From NCBI GenBank assembly GCA_947488645.1, contig CANLAC010000001.1:1-32963 (forward strand): a stretch of DNA of 32,963 nucleotides, given 5' to 3'. The notes beneath the pieces were generated by a model. It was not told where the DNA came from and did not search any database. It worked only from the letters and a program-made list of their open reading frames with translations. This DNA comes from Actinomycetota bacterium. GTDB taxonomy: Bacteria > Actinomycetota > Actinomycetes > Nanopelagicales > Nanopelagicaceae. Both the position numbers and the translations under genes were made by a program. Position 1 is the first letter of the stretch. Every line of letters starts with the position of its first letter. Positions 23,708 to 32,206 of the stretch are shown piece by piece.

Positions 23708-24265
23708 TTACACCCCCCAATCAGTTCTAATCGCTGCGAACATGATCATGTTCTCACGTGTCCCGTCATCTTGGAAGGACTTATCTCTTAATACCCCTTC
23801 TTGCTGATATCCAGCATTGGAAAGCACCTTGAGAGAAGGCTTATTGGATTCAACAACTAGGGCTTCAATGCGGTGGAAACCAATAGTTTCAAAGCCATAT
23901 TCAGTCAAAAGCTTCGTTGCTTGCGTTGCAATTCCCTTGCCACGCACACCTGCAGTTACCCAGTAACCGATTTCAGCCTTAGCCTCTTCAAGATTGAGCG
24001 TGTGGAAAGAGAGTGCACCTACAAATTTTCCATCGTATTCAAGTGCGAGTTGTAGCTCAGTCCTCATCGTGAAGCCATTAGGTGAGCGTTCTCGAACATA
24101 ATGCTCAGCATTAGCCATTTGATAATTAGCAGGAATTCGAGTGAACTTAGGAATAATTGGATCTTGAACACCTTCAAATAAGGGGATGATGTCGCGCTCT
24201 TCGGGCTTTCGAAGTGTGATCAACCCATACTGCAAGGTCGGTACTTCAGTAGGCCACCAAATCAT
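23708..24265 (-). CDS. GNAT-family N-acetyltransferase (RimJ/RimL-like)
   Basis: A 185-residue acetyltransferase of the RimJ/RimL type: LRKPEERDIIPLFEG near the start, the beta-bulge EIGYWVTAGVRGKGIATQATKLL with the acetyl-CoA loop RGKGIA, and ALVVESNKPSLKVLSNAGYQQEGVLRD as the C-terminal motif B. Substrate unknown: possibilities are a protein N-terminus or an amino-sugar antibiotic. ATG 24265 is preceded six bases upstream by GATACT, a one-base variant of the TANNNT box seen elsewhere. It forms a pair with the membrane-protein gene downstream. Confidence 0.88.
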   Translation of the reverse strand: MIWWPTEVPTLQYGLITLRKPEERDIIPLFEGVQDPIIPKFTRIPANYQMANAEHYVRERSPNGFTMRTELQLALEYDGKFVGALSFHTLNLEEAKAEIGYWVTAGVRGKGIATQATKLLTEYGFETIGFHRIEALVVESNKPSLKVLSNAGYQQEGVLRDKSFQDDGTRENMIMFAAIRTDWGV

Positions 24266-24286
24266 TTACCTAGTATCGCAGGTTAA

Positions 24287-25345
24287 TTAACCTTCTTGTA
24301 GGTCGGTTGGCGCACCATGAACATCTAGAACATCTGCGCCTAACTTGGATCCTTCTCCGCTGCGATTAAGAGGAGTCTTTGCCTTGGCATCATCCTTATA
24401 AATAGCAGGAATTGAACCAAGTAAACCCTTTTGGAAGTCTTCAAATGCTTGGAGAACTTCGCGCTTTGTATTCATCACAAAGGGACCCATCCAAGCAACA
24501 GGCTCTTTAATTGGTGCACCACCAAGAATGAATAGTTCAAGCTCTGGAGAGCGTGTTTCTTGTTGATTAGCAGCACGCACAACAATTGTGTCGCCATCAC
24601 CAAAGACAGTTAATTGACCCATCTGGACTGGACGTGCTTCATCGCCAACAAATCCATGGCCAGCCATTGTGTATACAAGTGCGTTGTAATCCTTGCGCCA
24701 TGGCAAACGTAGCTCTGCGCCAGCTGCAACAGTTGCGTGCAGCAAAGTAATTGGTGTTTGTGTTGAACCTGGACCAAAGTGCCCATCTACTTCACCGGCA
24801 ATAACACGTAGCAGTGAACCACCATCTGCAGATGACAACAGTGCAACATCTTTTGCACGAACATCTTGATATGCAGGAGGCGACCACTTCTTTGCCGCAG
24901 GCAAGTTAACCCACAGCTGGAATCCGTGGAACAAGCCGCCAGACATAACCAAACTCTCTGGGGGAGTTTCAATGTGCAAAATTCCAGCTCCAGCGGTCAT
25001 CCACTGTGTGTCGCCATTTGAAATAGTTCCACCGCCACCATTGTTATCTTGGTGATCAAAGATTCCATCAATAATGTAAGTAACTGTTTCAAATCCACGG
25101 TGTGGGTGCCAAGGAGTTCCTTTTGGTTCACCTGGTGCGTATTCAACTTCTCCCATTTGATCTAAGTGGATAAATGGATCAAGTTCTGCCATATCAACAC
25201 CGGCAAATGCGCGACGAACTGGAAAGCCTTCACCTTCAAAACCTTGAGGCGCAGTTGTAATGCTCTTCACCTTGCGAGCACGTGCGCCAGTAACTTCGCT
25301 AACGCGAGGCAAAATGGTGATGTCGCTGACGGTTACTGCAGGCAT
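24287..25345 (-). CDS. Pirin family protein
   Basis: A 352-residue pirin with two cupin domains. The metal ligands His80 and His82 (HPHRGFET), His124 and Glu126 (GILHIE) are all intact in the N-terminal cupin, fitting an Fe(II) quercetinase-like or redox-sensing role. The C-terminal cupin starts near residue 200 (ITLLHATVAAGAELRLPW). The protein is about 50 residues longer than typical pirins, with a charged C-terminal extension (KAKTPLNRSGEG). AGGAG lies 6 bases before ATG, and a strong promoter with an overlapping inverted repeat lies upstream, so it is probably tightly regulated. Confidence 0.92.
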   Translation of the reverse strand: MPAVTVSDITILPRVSEVTGARARKVKSITTAPQGFEGEGFPVRRAFAGVDMAELDPFIHLDQMGEVEYAPGEPKGTPWHPHRGFETVTYIIDGIFDHQDNNGGGGTISNGDTQWMTAGAGILHIETPPESLVMSGGLFHGFQLWVNLPAAKKWSPPAYQDVRAKDVALLSSADGGSLLRVIAGEVDGHFGPGSTQTPITLLHATVAAGAELRLPWRKDYNALVYTMAGHGFVGDEARPVQMGQLTVFGDGDTIVVRAANQQETRSPELELFILGGAPIKEPVAWMGPFVMNTKREVLQAFEDFQKGLLGSIPAIYKDDAKAKTPLNRSGEGSKLGADVLDVHGAPTDLQEG

Positions 25346-25370
25346 TTCGATCTCCTTAGTTCAGAGCACA

Positions 25371-25399
25371 ATAGTAGTTGAACATTCAACTACTTGCAA
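25371..25399 (-). promoter_or_regulatory. Pirin promoter with overlapping 22-bp operator
   Basis: On the minus strand TTGCAA (25394-25399) and TACTAT (25371-25376) are spaced by exactly 17 bases. The spacer and -10 are covered by a near-gapless inverted repeat, AGTAGTTGAA (25373-25382), two bases, TTCAACTACT (25385-25394), with both 10-bp arms perfect. This is the form of a MarR-family-type operator and would block RNA polymerase when bound. No regulator gene lies next to it. Confidence 0.65.
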
Positions 25400-25407
25400 C
25401 TTATCTG

Positions 25408-26799
25408 TTAAAGAGCTTTGAGCGCAGAAACTACCTTGGTGAGTGATGCTTTGGCGTCACCAAACAAAAGCATGGTCTTTGGATCATAGAGAAGCTCATT
25501 CTCGATACCAGCAAAACCTGGGCGCATTGAACGCTTTAAGAAGATGATGTTGGCAGCGTTATTAACTTCCAAGATTGGCATTCCGTAAATTGGGCATCCA
25601 GGTGTTGTTTGCGCTGCTGGATTAACAACATCGTTTGCACCAATAACTATTGCTACATCTGTCTGACCAAATGTTGGATTTACTTCATCCATTTCCAGTA
25701 ATTGATCATAAGGAACATTCGCTTCTGCAAGAAGCACGTTCATGTGTCCTGGCATGCGCCCTGCCACAGGGTGAATTCCGTAGGCAACATCGATGCCCTT
25801 TGAAATCATTAAGTCAGCTAATTCGCGAACTGTGTGCTGTGCTTGTGCAACAGCAAGTCCGAAACCAGGAACGATAACTACGCGTCGTGCGTAATTAAGC
25901 AAGATCGCAACATCATCTGGTGAACCTGAACGAACTGGTCGTTCTTCACCCGCTGCAGCAACATCTTGAGGCTTTGCAGTAAATGCACCGAACAATGTTC
26001 CAAACAATGAACGTCCCATAGCCTCGGCCATCAAGCGAGTCAAGATAGTTCCTGATGCTCCAACAAGAGTTCCAGCAATGATCAACAAGGTTGAATCAAG
26101 CACATAACCACTTGCAGCCACTGTTAAACCAGTAAATGCGTTTAGGAGTGAGATAACAATTGGGACATCTGCACCACCAACTGGAAGCACGAACAAGATT
26201 CCGAATAGCAGTGATAATCCTGCAAGAATCAAAAGTGGTGTTGTTCCAAGGGCGGTTACAACCCAACCACCAACACCAATAACTGAAACCAATGTTGCGG
26301 CAATAATGAAGCGGCCCGCTGGGAAAATTACGGGGCGAGTAGTCATCAACTCTTGCAGCTTCATAAAGGTAATGATTGATCCGCTGAAAGAAACGCAGCC
26401 AACAATTACCGTAAAGACTGTGAAGACAACTTCTGCTGTGGTCGCTTGATCTCCAAGATTTAAGTACTCAACGATCGCTACCAATGCTGCCGCGCCACCA
26501 CCCACACCATTAAAGAGCGCAACAAGTTGTGGCATCTGGGTCATTTGGACTTTGCGAGCAGCTGGAACTCCAATTACAAGCCCAATTGCGATTGCGCCAA
26601 GAATCCACCCAAGGTTATTGAGGGGTAGTGATGAGTTTTCATTGGAGTAGAAGAAGACAACAAGTGTTGCTAATCCAGCGCCAAAGGCACCAATTAAGTT
26701 ACCGCGACGAGCAGTCTTTGGGTGGGACAAACCTTTTAGAGCAAGGATGAAGGCAACACCGGCGGCTAGGCCAATGAGGTCATATACCGTGCGGCTCAT
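25408..26799 (-). CDS. pntB: NAD(P) transhydrogenase subunit beta
   Basis: A 463-residue beta subunit of proton-translocating transhydrogenase, carrying eight or nine membrane helices followed by the NADP(H)-binding domain III. Key parts: GNLIGAFGAGLATLVVF near the N-terminus, FNGVGGGAAALVAIVEYLN, and the NADP site VPGFGLAVAQAQHTV near residue 305, then GYGIHPVAGRMPGHMNVLLAEA and the C-terminal VIGANDVVNPAAQ. The complex makes NADPH from NADH using proton-motive force. Third gene of a three-gene set; overlaps pntAB by 4 bases. Confidence 0.96.
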   Translation of the reverse strand: MSRTVYDLIGLAAGVAFILALKGLSHPKTARRGNLIGAFGAGLATLVVFFYSNENSSLPLNNLGWILGAIAIGLVIGVPAARKVQMTQMPQLVALFNGVGGGAAALVAIVEYLNLGDQATTAEVVFTVFTVIVGCVSFSGSIITFMKLQELMTTRPVIFPAGRFIIAATLVSVIGVGGWVVTALGTTPLLILAGLSLLFGILFVLPVGGADVPIVISLLNAFTGLTVAASGYVLDSTLLIIAGTLVGASGTILTRLMAEAMGRSLFGTLFGAFTAKPQDVAAAGEERPVRSGSPDDVAILLNYARRVVIVPGFGLAVAQAQHTVRELADLMISKGIDVAYGIHPVAGRMPGHMNVLLAEANVPYDQLLEMDEVNPTFGQTDVAIVIGANDVVNPAAQTTPGCPIYGMPILEVNNAANIIFLKRSMRPGFAGIENELLYDPKTMLLFGDAKASLTKVVSALKAL

Positions 26800-27077
26800 T
26801 TTTTGTTCCCCTTGAACATCTCAAGCATTCGGTCGGTTACAACAAACCCACCCACCATGTTGATAGTTGCCAGAATGATCGCTGCAACTGAAAGTCCTAG
26901 CTCAAGATTTGTCTTACTGTGATCGGCCACAATGATCGCACCAACCAAGATGACTCCGTGAATTGCATTGGCACCTGACATGAGGGGAGTGTGCAAGGTT
27001 GAAGACACCTTAGAAACTACCTCAAAGCCGACAAAGACAGAGAGAACGAAAATCGAAAGAATCGCCATTGGTTCCAT
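26796..27077 (-). CDS. pntAB: NAD(P) transhydrogenase alpha subunit, membrane part (PntAB)
   Basis: A 93-residue protein with three membrane helices (AILSIFVLSVFVGFEVVS; MSGANAIHGVILVGAIIVA; LSVAAIILATINMVGGFVV). It is the C-terminal part of the alpha subunit, encoded separately as in many bacteria with the three-gene arrangement, and is overlapped by one base at the upstream end with pntAA and by four at the downstream end with pntB. Confidence 0.94.
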   Translation of the reverse strand: MEPMAILSIFVLSVFVGFEVVSKVSSTLHTPLMSGANAIHGVILVGAIIVADHSKTNLELGLSVAAIILATINMVGGFVVTDRMLEMFKGNKK

Positions 27078-28198
27078 TACTGAGCTCCTCTTCGTGATCC
27101 GCCATGTGTAACTGCAGCACCGTTAATAATTTCATCATCAAAATCCAAGTTGAACGCCACCTTTACATCATCCTTTGCAGGAACAGTAAAGAGTGACAAT
27201 AGATTTACAACGTTTCGTGAGTACAAGAATGATGCGTGGAATGGAAGCTGGCTAGGAACATCTCTGCCGCCCCAGATGCGGACTCCGCCAGCTGTTTCAA
27301 CAATCTCGCCAGGTTTTGATCCTTCAACATTTCCACCAGTTTCGGCCGCCAAGTCGACGATGATTGTTCCAGGTGCCATTGAATCCACCATTGCTTGTGT
27401 CATCAAGCGAGGTGCTTGGCGACCAGGGACAGCTGCAGTCGTAATAACAACATGTGATTTTGCAATGTAGGGAGTTAAAAGTTCGCGCTGCTTTGCTGCA
27501 CGATCTTCTGTCATTTCACGCGCATAACCGCCGGCACCTTCTAGTGCTTCAAGTTCTAGTTGAATAAATGTTGCACCCATAGAACGAACTTCATCTGCAG
27601 AAGCTGGACGAACATCGTAAGCAGAAACAACTGCGCCTAAACGACGTGATGTTGCAATTGCTTGCAAACCAGCAACGCCTGCCCCAAGTACTAAAACTTG
27701 TGCAGGAGTAACCGTTCCAGCCGCTGTCATAAGCATTGGGAAGAATCGTGGAGAAAGTTCTGCTCCAACAACTGCTGCGCGATACCCAGCACACAGTGCT
27801 TGTGAAGTTAATGCATCCATTGATTGTGCACGTGAAATACGTGGAACAAGTTCAAGTGAAAAAGCGGTAACGCCAGCAGCTGCAGCAGCCTCTATTGAGT
27901 CAACAGCAGTTACGGGAGATAAGAATGAAATTGTGATTGCACCTTTTTTCAAGGTTGCCATTTGCTGCGCGGTTAACGGCTGTACAGAAAGGACTACATC
28001 TGCATCAGCAAGAACATCGCCTTGTTTCACAGTGGCACCAGCGGTTGTGTAATCAGCATCAGTTGCCTGTGAATGAGCACCGGCACCAGATTCGATACTT
28101 ACATCGAGGCCTAGTCGGGTCAGCTTATTGATGATGTCTGGAACAAGCGCAACGCGCTTTTCTCCAGCTTTAATTTCCTTCGGAACGGCTACGCGCAT
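27077..28198 (-). CDS. pntAA: NAD(P) transhydrogenase alpha subunit, NAD-binding part (PntAA)
   Basis: A 373-residue soluble NAD(H)-binding domain I of transhydrogenase, homologous to alanine dehydrogenase. Start MRVAVPKEIKAGEKRVALVPD, Rossmann loop VLGAGVAGLQAIATSRRLGA near residue 173, and the mobile-loop/substrate region RDVPSQLPFHASFLYSRN near residue 315. A TAACAT box lies seven bases before ATG, suggesting leaderless transcription of the pntAA-AB-B operon. Alanine dehydrogenase is excluded by the attached pntAB and pntB. Confidence 0.95.
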   Translation of the reverse strand: MRVAVPKEIKAGEKRVALVPDIINKLTRLGLDVSIESGAGAHSQATDADYTTAGATVKQGDVLADADVVLSVQPLTAQQMATLKKGAITISFLSPVTAVDSIEAAAAAGVTAFSLELVPRISRAQSMDALTSQALCAGYRAAVVGAELSPRFFPMLMTAAGTVTPAQVLVLGAGVAGLQAIATSRRLGAVVSAYDVRPASADEVRSMGATFIQLELEALEGAGGYAREMTEDRAAKQRELLTPYIAKSHVVITTAAVPGRQAPRLMTQAMVDSMAPGTIIVDLAAETGGNVEGSKPGEIVETAGGVRIWGGRDVPSQLPFHASFLYSRNVVNLLSLFTVPAKDDVKVAFNLDFDDEIINGAAVTHGGSRRGAQ

Positions 28199-28205
28199 GG
28201 GCCAA

Positions 28206-28211
28206 ATGTTA
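28206..28211 (-). promoter_or_regulatory. -10 box of a leaderless pntAA promoter
   Basis: TAACAT on the minus strand ends seven bases before the pntAA ATG. It overlaps the 3' end of argF (28209), so the pnt operon could also receive readthrough from argF. Confidence 0.4.
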
Positions 28212-29153
28212 GTGGGTGGAACCCTTCAAGTCACCTTTTATTAGGTGGTAGAGAATTGCTTGAATTGTTGTTCGGCGGTGATAGGCCTCTCTCCACACGA
28301 CAGAACGTGGGCCATCTATTACGGATGCTTCCACTTCTTCTCCGCGGTGGGCAGGTAAACAGTGCATGAACACTGAGTCCTTACTTGTCAGTTTCATAAG
28401 ATTTTCTGTTACAGCAAATGGTGAGAGTGCGGGCATCTTTTCTGCTCGGTCTGCTTCTGAATCACCCATCGACATCCAAACATCGGTATAGAGAACAGAT
28501 GCATCTTTGGCTGCTGATTCTGGATCATGAGTTACTTCAACTCTTCCGCCGTTGTGGGCTGCAATATTTTTTGCAACAGCTACTACAACAGGATCTGGTG
28601 CCCACTTACCGCTTGGTGTTGCTGCAACAACATGTGCTCCCATAATTGCACCCATTAGTAACCAGGCATGAGACATATTGTTTCCATCGCCAAGGTATAC
28701 AAACTTGCGACCGGTGATATCTGATCCGAATTTTTCTCGGATTGTTAACCAGTCAGCAAGTAACTGTGTTGGGTGATCATCATCTGTAAGTGCGTTGATG
28801 ACAGGAATTGATGCGTGAGCGCCAAGTTCATCAACATCAGCTTGTGCAAATGTGCGAATGATCAATGCACTGCAATAGCCACTAATTATTTTTGCAGTAT
28901 CTGCAATGGTTTCACCGCGACCCAATTGCAATTCATCGCCGCGAATAAAGATTGGAGTCCCACCAAGGTGGGCAACAGCTGTTTCAGATGACAAACGGGT
29001 GCGAGTTGAAGGCTTTGTCATGTAAATAGCAACGGACTTATTTGCCAGAGCGGTGTTTGACCGTAGTGGATTCTCAGCAAACTCAGCGGCAGTCGAAAGC
29101 AATAATTCGACATCGGCTCGGCTCAAGTGCTCGGTACGGAGTAAGTCCTTCAT
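28209..29153 (-). CDS. argF: Ornithine carbamoyltransferase
   Basis: A 314-residue transcarbamylase of arginine biosynthesis, turning ornithine and carbamoyl phosphate into citrulline. Carbamoyl-phosphate motif STRTR near residue 50, DDHPTQLLADWLT with the HPTQ triad, the ornithine loop DVWMSMGDS near residue 226, and MHCLPAHRGEEV near residue 263. SMG and HCLP favour ornithine over other substrates. No other arg gene is present in the window, so it is detached from the arg cluster. TAGAAT lies six bases before ATG. It is divergent from the DUF3039 gene. Confidence 0.95.
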   Translation of the reverse strand: MKDLLRTEHLSRADVELLLSTAAEFAENPLRSNTALANKSVAIYMTKPSTRTRLSSETAVAHLGGTPIFIRGDELQLGRGETIADTAKIISGYCSALIIRTFAQADVDELGAHASIPVINALTDDDHPTQLLADWLTIREKFGSDITGRKFVYLGDGNNMSHAWLLMGAIMGAHVVAATPSGKWAPDPVVVAVAKNIAAHNGGRVEVTHDPESAAKDASVLYTDVWMSMGDSEADRAEKMPALSPFAVTENLMKLTSKDSVFMHCLPAHRGEEVEASVIDGPRSVVWREAYHRRTTIQAILYHLIKGDLKGSTH

Positions 29154-29159
29154 TTGTGA

Positions 29160-29165
29160 ATTCTA
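29160..29165 (-). promoter_or_regulatory. -10 box of a leaderless argF promoter
   Basis: TAGAAT on the minus strand ends six bases before the argF ATG, with no Shine-Dalgarno sequence. On the plus strand TATTCT (29191-29196) lies ten bases before the divergent DUF3039 ATG and may be its -10 box. Confidence 0.5.
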
Positions 29166-29206
29166 CCCGTACTTTTGAGGTGCTCAAAGGTATTCTTATC
29201 CACCTA

Positions 29207-29476
29207 ATGGGCCTCTTTAAGAAAATCGGAACAGACGGTGACACCGATCTGCTGACTCGACCATCCGAAGAGCTACTCGAAGATGATGGTGGGCATGATC
29301 GCTTTGCTCATTATGTGAAGAAAGAGAAAATCACTGAATCAGCCGTGACTGGAAAAGCAGTAAAGGCTCTATGCGGAAAGAAATGGACCCCTTCTAGAGA
29401 TCCTGAAAAGTATCCAATCTGTCCAACCTGCAAAGAGATTTATGCAGGATTGAAGCAAGCACCCGAAGATAAATAG
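29207..29476 (+). CDS. DUF3039 zinc-finger-like protein
   Basis: An 89-residue actinobacterial DUF3039 protein. The conserved core is GGHDRFAHYVKKEKITESAVTGKAV and LCGKKWTPSRDPEKYPICPTCKEIY. A likely zinc site uses the Cys of LCGKKW and the CPTC pair, with His from FAHYV. Function is unknown. The frame extends upstream to 29042, overlapping argF; ATG 29207 gives the family start. GH18 gene follows after two bases. Confidence 0.9.
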   Translation: MGLFKKIGTDGDTDLLTRPSEELLEDDGGHDRFAHYVKKEKITESAVTGKAVKALCGKKWTPSRDPEKYPICPTCKEIYAGLKQAPEDK

Positions 29477-29478
29477 TA

Positions 29479-31320
29479 ATGAAGCGCAGGTTTGGCTTCG
29501 CACTTTCACTTCTTTTACTCATCACCGCTTTTGCTCAACCCATTCACGCAGCTGATAAAGAACCACGAAAGATATTGTCCGGTTGGATTCCTTATTACTC
29601 TGTCAAAACGGTTCTGCCATTGGTTCGCAAGCTTCCTTCAGCTGCCCCCACTATTGCAGGACAACCATCAGTTTGCGATGCATCTCAGTACGGCCCTGCC
29701 GAAAATCAAGCAATCGAAAGTTCATACCTCTTTACAAACAAGGATTTAATGAAAGAGGTAATGCCCTTTTGGTTTAGCTTAAAAAGTCCAACAGTAATTC
29801 GCGATGATTATGTCTCTGGAAATCCTTCGTGGCCAATGGCAGACACTGTGTGTTTAATGCGGCGTGCTGGATTGCAAATTATCCCAACAATGACAGATGG
29901 CACAGCCAAGCTTGTGCTTTCACAATACCTTTCAAATGCTGCTACCCGAACAACAATTGTAAATACAATCGTTGATTTAGTAGTTAAGAATAACTTTGAC
30001 GGAATTGATCTAGATTACGAAGGTTTCGCTTTTGTTGATGGAAACACTAGCTGGAGTAAGACTGCACCACGATGGGTTGCCTTGGTCAAAGAATTGAGTG
30101 TTGCACTCCATGCTAAAAATAAATTGCTATCTGTATCAACTCCATATTTGTATGATCCTAAAGAAAAGCAAAAAGGCTATTTTGTTTATGCGTGGGCAGA
30201 TATTGCAAGTAGCATCGATCGTTTGAGGATCATGACGTATGACTATTCGGTTGCTAAGCCAGGACCTATGGGTCCCTTGTCATGGACTGAAAAAACTATT
30301 CAATATGCAATAAGCATCATGTCAGCATCAAAGGTCTATGTTGGCTTGCCTGGATATGGTCGTGACTGGATCACATCCGTAAATGGAAAGTGTCCAACAT
30401 CTGCGCCTCCTGGATTAATTGGCGGGGCAAAGGCTGCAACATTTAAAATGAATTACGCAGCGGCTAAAGCGGCCATTGATGGAGCAATTCCAACCTATAA
30501 CGAACAGTTTGGTGAAGCTACATATAACTACACACAGACTTATAACGGATTGTCTGCAACTGGAGCATCAACTGTCTGCACTGTGAATCGAACTGTTTGG
30601 TATCAAAATGCTCGAAGCTTTGCTGCTCGAATGGCTTTAGTGGGGAAGTATCGACTTGGTGGCGCTGCAATGTGGACTTTGGGTATGGAAGACGCAGCGG
30701 CTACAAATGAGATTCGCAGCGCCGCACTTGCCATTGCACCCGATCCCGTAATCAACACGATGATCTTAGAAAACCTTAACCAAGGCTCAATCAACTACGG
30801 ACAATTGTTCACCGTTAAAGGTCTAATCACCTTGAAGGATAAGACACCGATTGCAGGAATAACTGTTGCCCTTGAAATTAAACGCACTGGTGAATCTGTG
30901 TGGACAAAGATTACTGACCTAGTAACCGCGCTCGATGGAACGGTTACAACACCAATGACCTTGGGTGGTGATGCTTCGATTCGCTTAACAACTGTTGGGA
31001 CGTGGGAGCGAGCAGAATCAATAAGTAGTGAGCAAATGATTGTTGTAAAGAGTCTGCTTCAAATTGATCGTCCAGTATCTGCGTCAAAGGGATCTGTAAT
31101 TACGGTTAAGGCACAGCTCCTGCCTAAATTAGTTGGCAAATCTGCGAATTTACAGAAAAACGTTAATGGAAAGTGGCAAAATATTGGTGTGGCTTCTACT
31201 TCAGATGCCAATGGTTTGTTCACATTTACTGCGTCAGAGCCAAAGCGAGGAGTCGTGACAATGCGTGTTCAAGTTGTCGGCGACATCGCATCTGCCACAT
31301 TTGCGATTGTGATTCGCTAA
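29479..31320 (+). CDS. Secreted glycoside hydrolase family 18 protein
   Basis: A 613-residue exported protein. Residues 1-24 form a Sec signal peptide ([17 protein letters not shown], cleavage after QPIHA). The GH18 catalytic domain follows: SGWIPYYS near 35, the catalytic DGIDLDYE at residues 174-181 with acid/base Glu181, RIMTYDYS near 251, and [10 protein letters not shown] near 289, ending with [12 protein letters not shown]. From about residue 425, two beta-rich Ig-like or Ig-fold-like repeats follow (for example [20 protein letters not shown]). Such proteins act on chitin, peptidoglycan or other N-acetylglucosamine polymers; the substrate is not determined. No carbohydrate-binding motif is obvious. 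Confidence 0.88.
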   Translation: MKRRFGFALSLLLLITAFAQPIHAADKEPRKILSGWIPYYSVKTVLPLVRKLPSAAPTIAGQPSVCDASQYGPAENQAIESSYLFTNKDLMKEVMPFWFSLKSPTVIRDDYVSGNPSWPMADTVCLMRRAGLQIIPTMTDGTAKLVLSQYLSNAATRTTIVNTIVDLVVKNNFDGIDLDYEGFAFVDGNTSWSKTAPRWVALVKELSVALHAKNKLLSVSTPYLYDPKEKQKGYFVYAWADIASSIDRLRIMTYDYSVAKPGPMGPLSWTEKTIQYAISIMSASKVYVGLPGYGRDWITSVNGKCPTSAPPGLIGGAKAATFKMNYAAAKAAIDGAIPTYNEQFGEATYNYTQTYNGLSATGASTVCTVNRTVWYQNARSFAARMALVGKYRLGGAAMWTLGMEDAAATNEIRSAALAIAPDPVINTMILENLNQGSINYGQLFTVKGLITLKDKTPIAGITVALEIKRTGESVWTKITDLVTALDGTVTTPMTLGGDASIRLTTVGTWERAESISSEQMIVVKSLLQIDRPVSASKGSVITVKAQLLPKLVGKSANLQKNVNGKWQNIGVASTSDANGLFTFTASEPKRGVVTMRVQVVGDIASATFAIVIR

Positions 31321-31322
31321 AC

Positions 31323-31619
31323 ATGCCAAAAATAAAGGACAAGATCGAAGAAGAGTTACAAGCGATCTTTAGTGGTGATGTTCCATGGATAACTATTGTT
31401 TGGGACGACCCAGTTAATCTGATGACTTATGTGACATATGTGTTAATGGAGTTGTTTGGATATAGCAAAGAAAAAGCTCATGAATTAATGATGAAAGTTC
31501 ACACCGAAGGCAAAGCAGTTGTTTCATCGGGAAGTCGTGAAGAGATGGAACATGATGTCGCCCGATTACACGAATACGGGTTGTGGGCAACATTGCAGCG
31601 AGGTGATCAAGCAACATGA
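31323..31619 (+). CDS. clpS: ATP-dependent Clp protease adaptor ClpS
   Basis: A 98-residue ClpS that delivers N-degron substrates to ClpAP or ClpCP. Core motif: [20 protein letters not shown] near residue 22, with the Asp-Asp-Pro-x-Asn substrate contact, then [43 protein letters not shown] 31323 is two bases after the GH18 stop. The next gene (DUF2017) overlaps by 4 bases. ClpS-DUF2017 pairs are usual in Actinobacteria. Confidence 0.96.
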   Translation: MPKIKDKIEEELQAIFSGDVPWITIVWDDPVNLMTYVTYVLMELFGYSKEKAHELMMKVHTEGKAVVSSGSREEMEHDVARLHEYGLWATLQRGDQAT

Positions 31620-32179
31620 AAGAGAATGAGCACGGTTTTTTCCGTCATGGTGATAACGCCTACCTAGCGAATTTTTCTGAAGCTGAACGTGAAGTTCTGA
31701 CCAATTTGGTTGAACAAATAATTGAGCTCTTAGCAGAGCGCGTGGATCATCACAATGATGATCCTTTGGCTGCAATGGTTGGTATCACTATGCACGACAC
31801 ACCACCCGACGATGAAGTGCTACTGCGCTTATTACCCAATGCATATGCCGATCAAGTCGATGCATCCGAATTTCGTAGATATACCGAATCAACATTGCGA
31901 CAAAAGAAACAGGCACACGCAATGGCAATGCGAATGCATCTAAAAAGCGCACTCGATGGCATTGTTGAAGTTGACCACGATGGTGCAAATGCATGGCTCG
32001 GTGCGATGAATGATGTGCGACTTGCATTAGGTGTTCGATTAAAGGTTGAAGAAAACACGCATCAAGAATTGGAGTTATTGGCCCCTGATGACCCAATGCG
32101 CGGGGTTTATGCGGTGTATAGCTGGCTTGGCTGGCTGCAAGAAAGTTTAATTTCTGCGCTTATGGATGAATCTGAATAG
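31616..32179 (+). CDS. DUF2017 family protein
   Basis: A 187-residue actinobacterial DUF2017 protein of unknown function, largely alpha-helical. Conserved pieces include [61 protein letters not shown], and [15 protein letters not shown]. No catalytic motif. Overlaps the clpS stop (ATGA) and precedes murI by 27 bases, as in many Actinobacteria. Confidence 0.92.
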   Translation: MKENEHGFFRHGDNAYLANFSEAEREVLTNLVEQIIELLAERVDHHNDDPLAAMVGITMHDTPPDDEVLLRLLPNAYADQVDASEFRRYTESTLRQKKQAHAMAMRMHLKSALDGIVEVDHDGANAWLGAMNDVRLALGVRLKVEENTHQELELLAPDDPMRGVYAVYSWLGWLQESLISALMDESE

Positions 32180-32194
32180 AGCATTGACTCGAGG

Positions 32195-32200
32195 TAGGCT
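32195..32200 (+). promoter_or_regulatory. -10 box of a leaderless murI promoter
   Basis: TAGGCT ends six bases before the murI GTG; in the 27-base gap after DUF2017, GAGG just upstream is too far for a normal ribosome-binding site. Confidence 0.45.
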
Positions 32201-32206
32201 AGCCCT

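Noticed and set aside
29197..29205. Near-consensus DnaA box TTATCCACC before DUF3039
   Set aside because: One mismatch, single copy, and its placement over a start region is better explained by chance.
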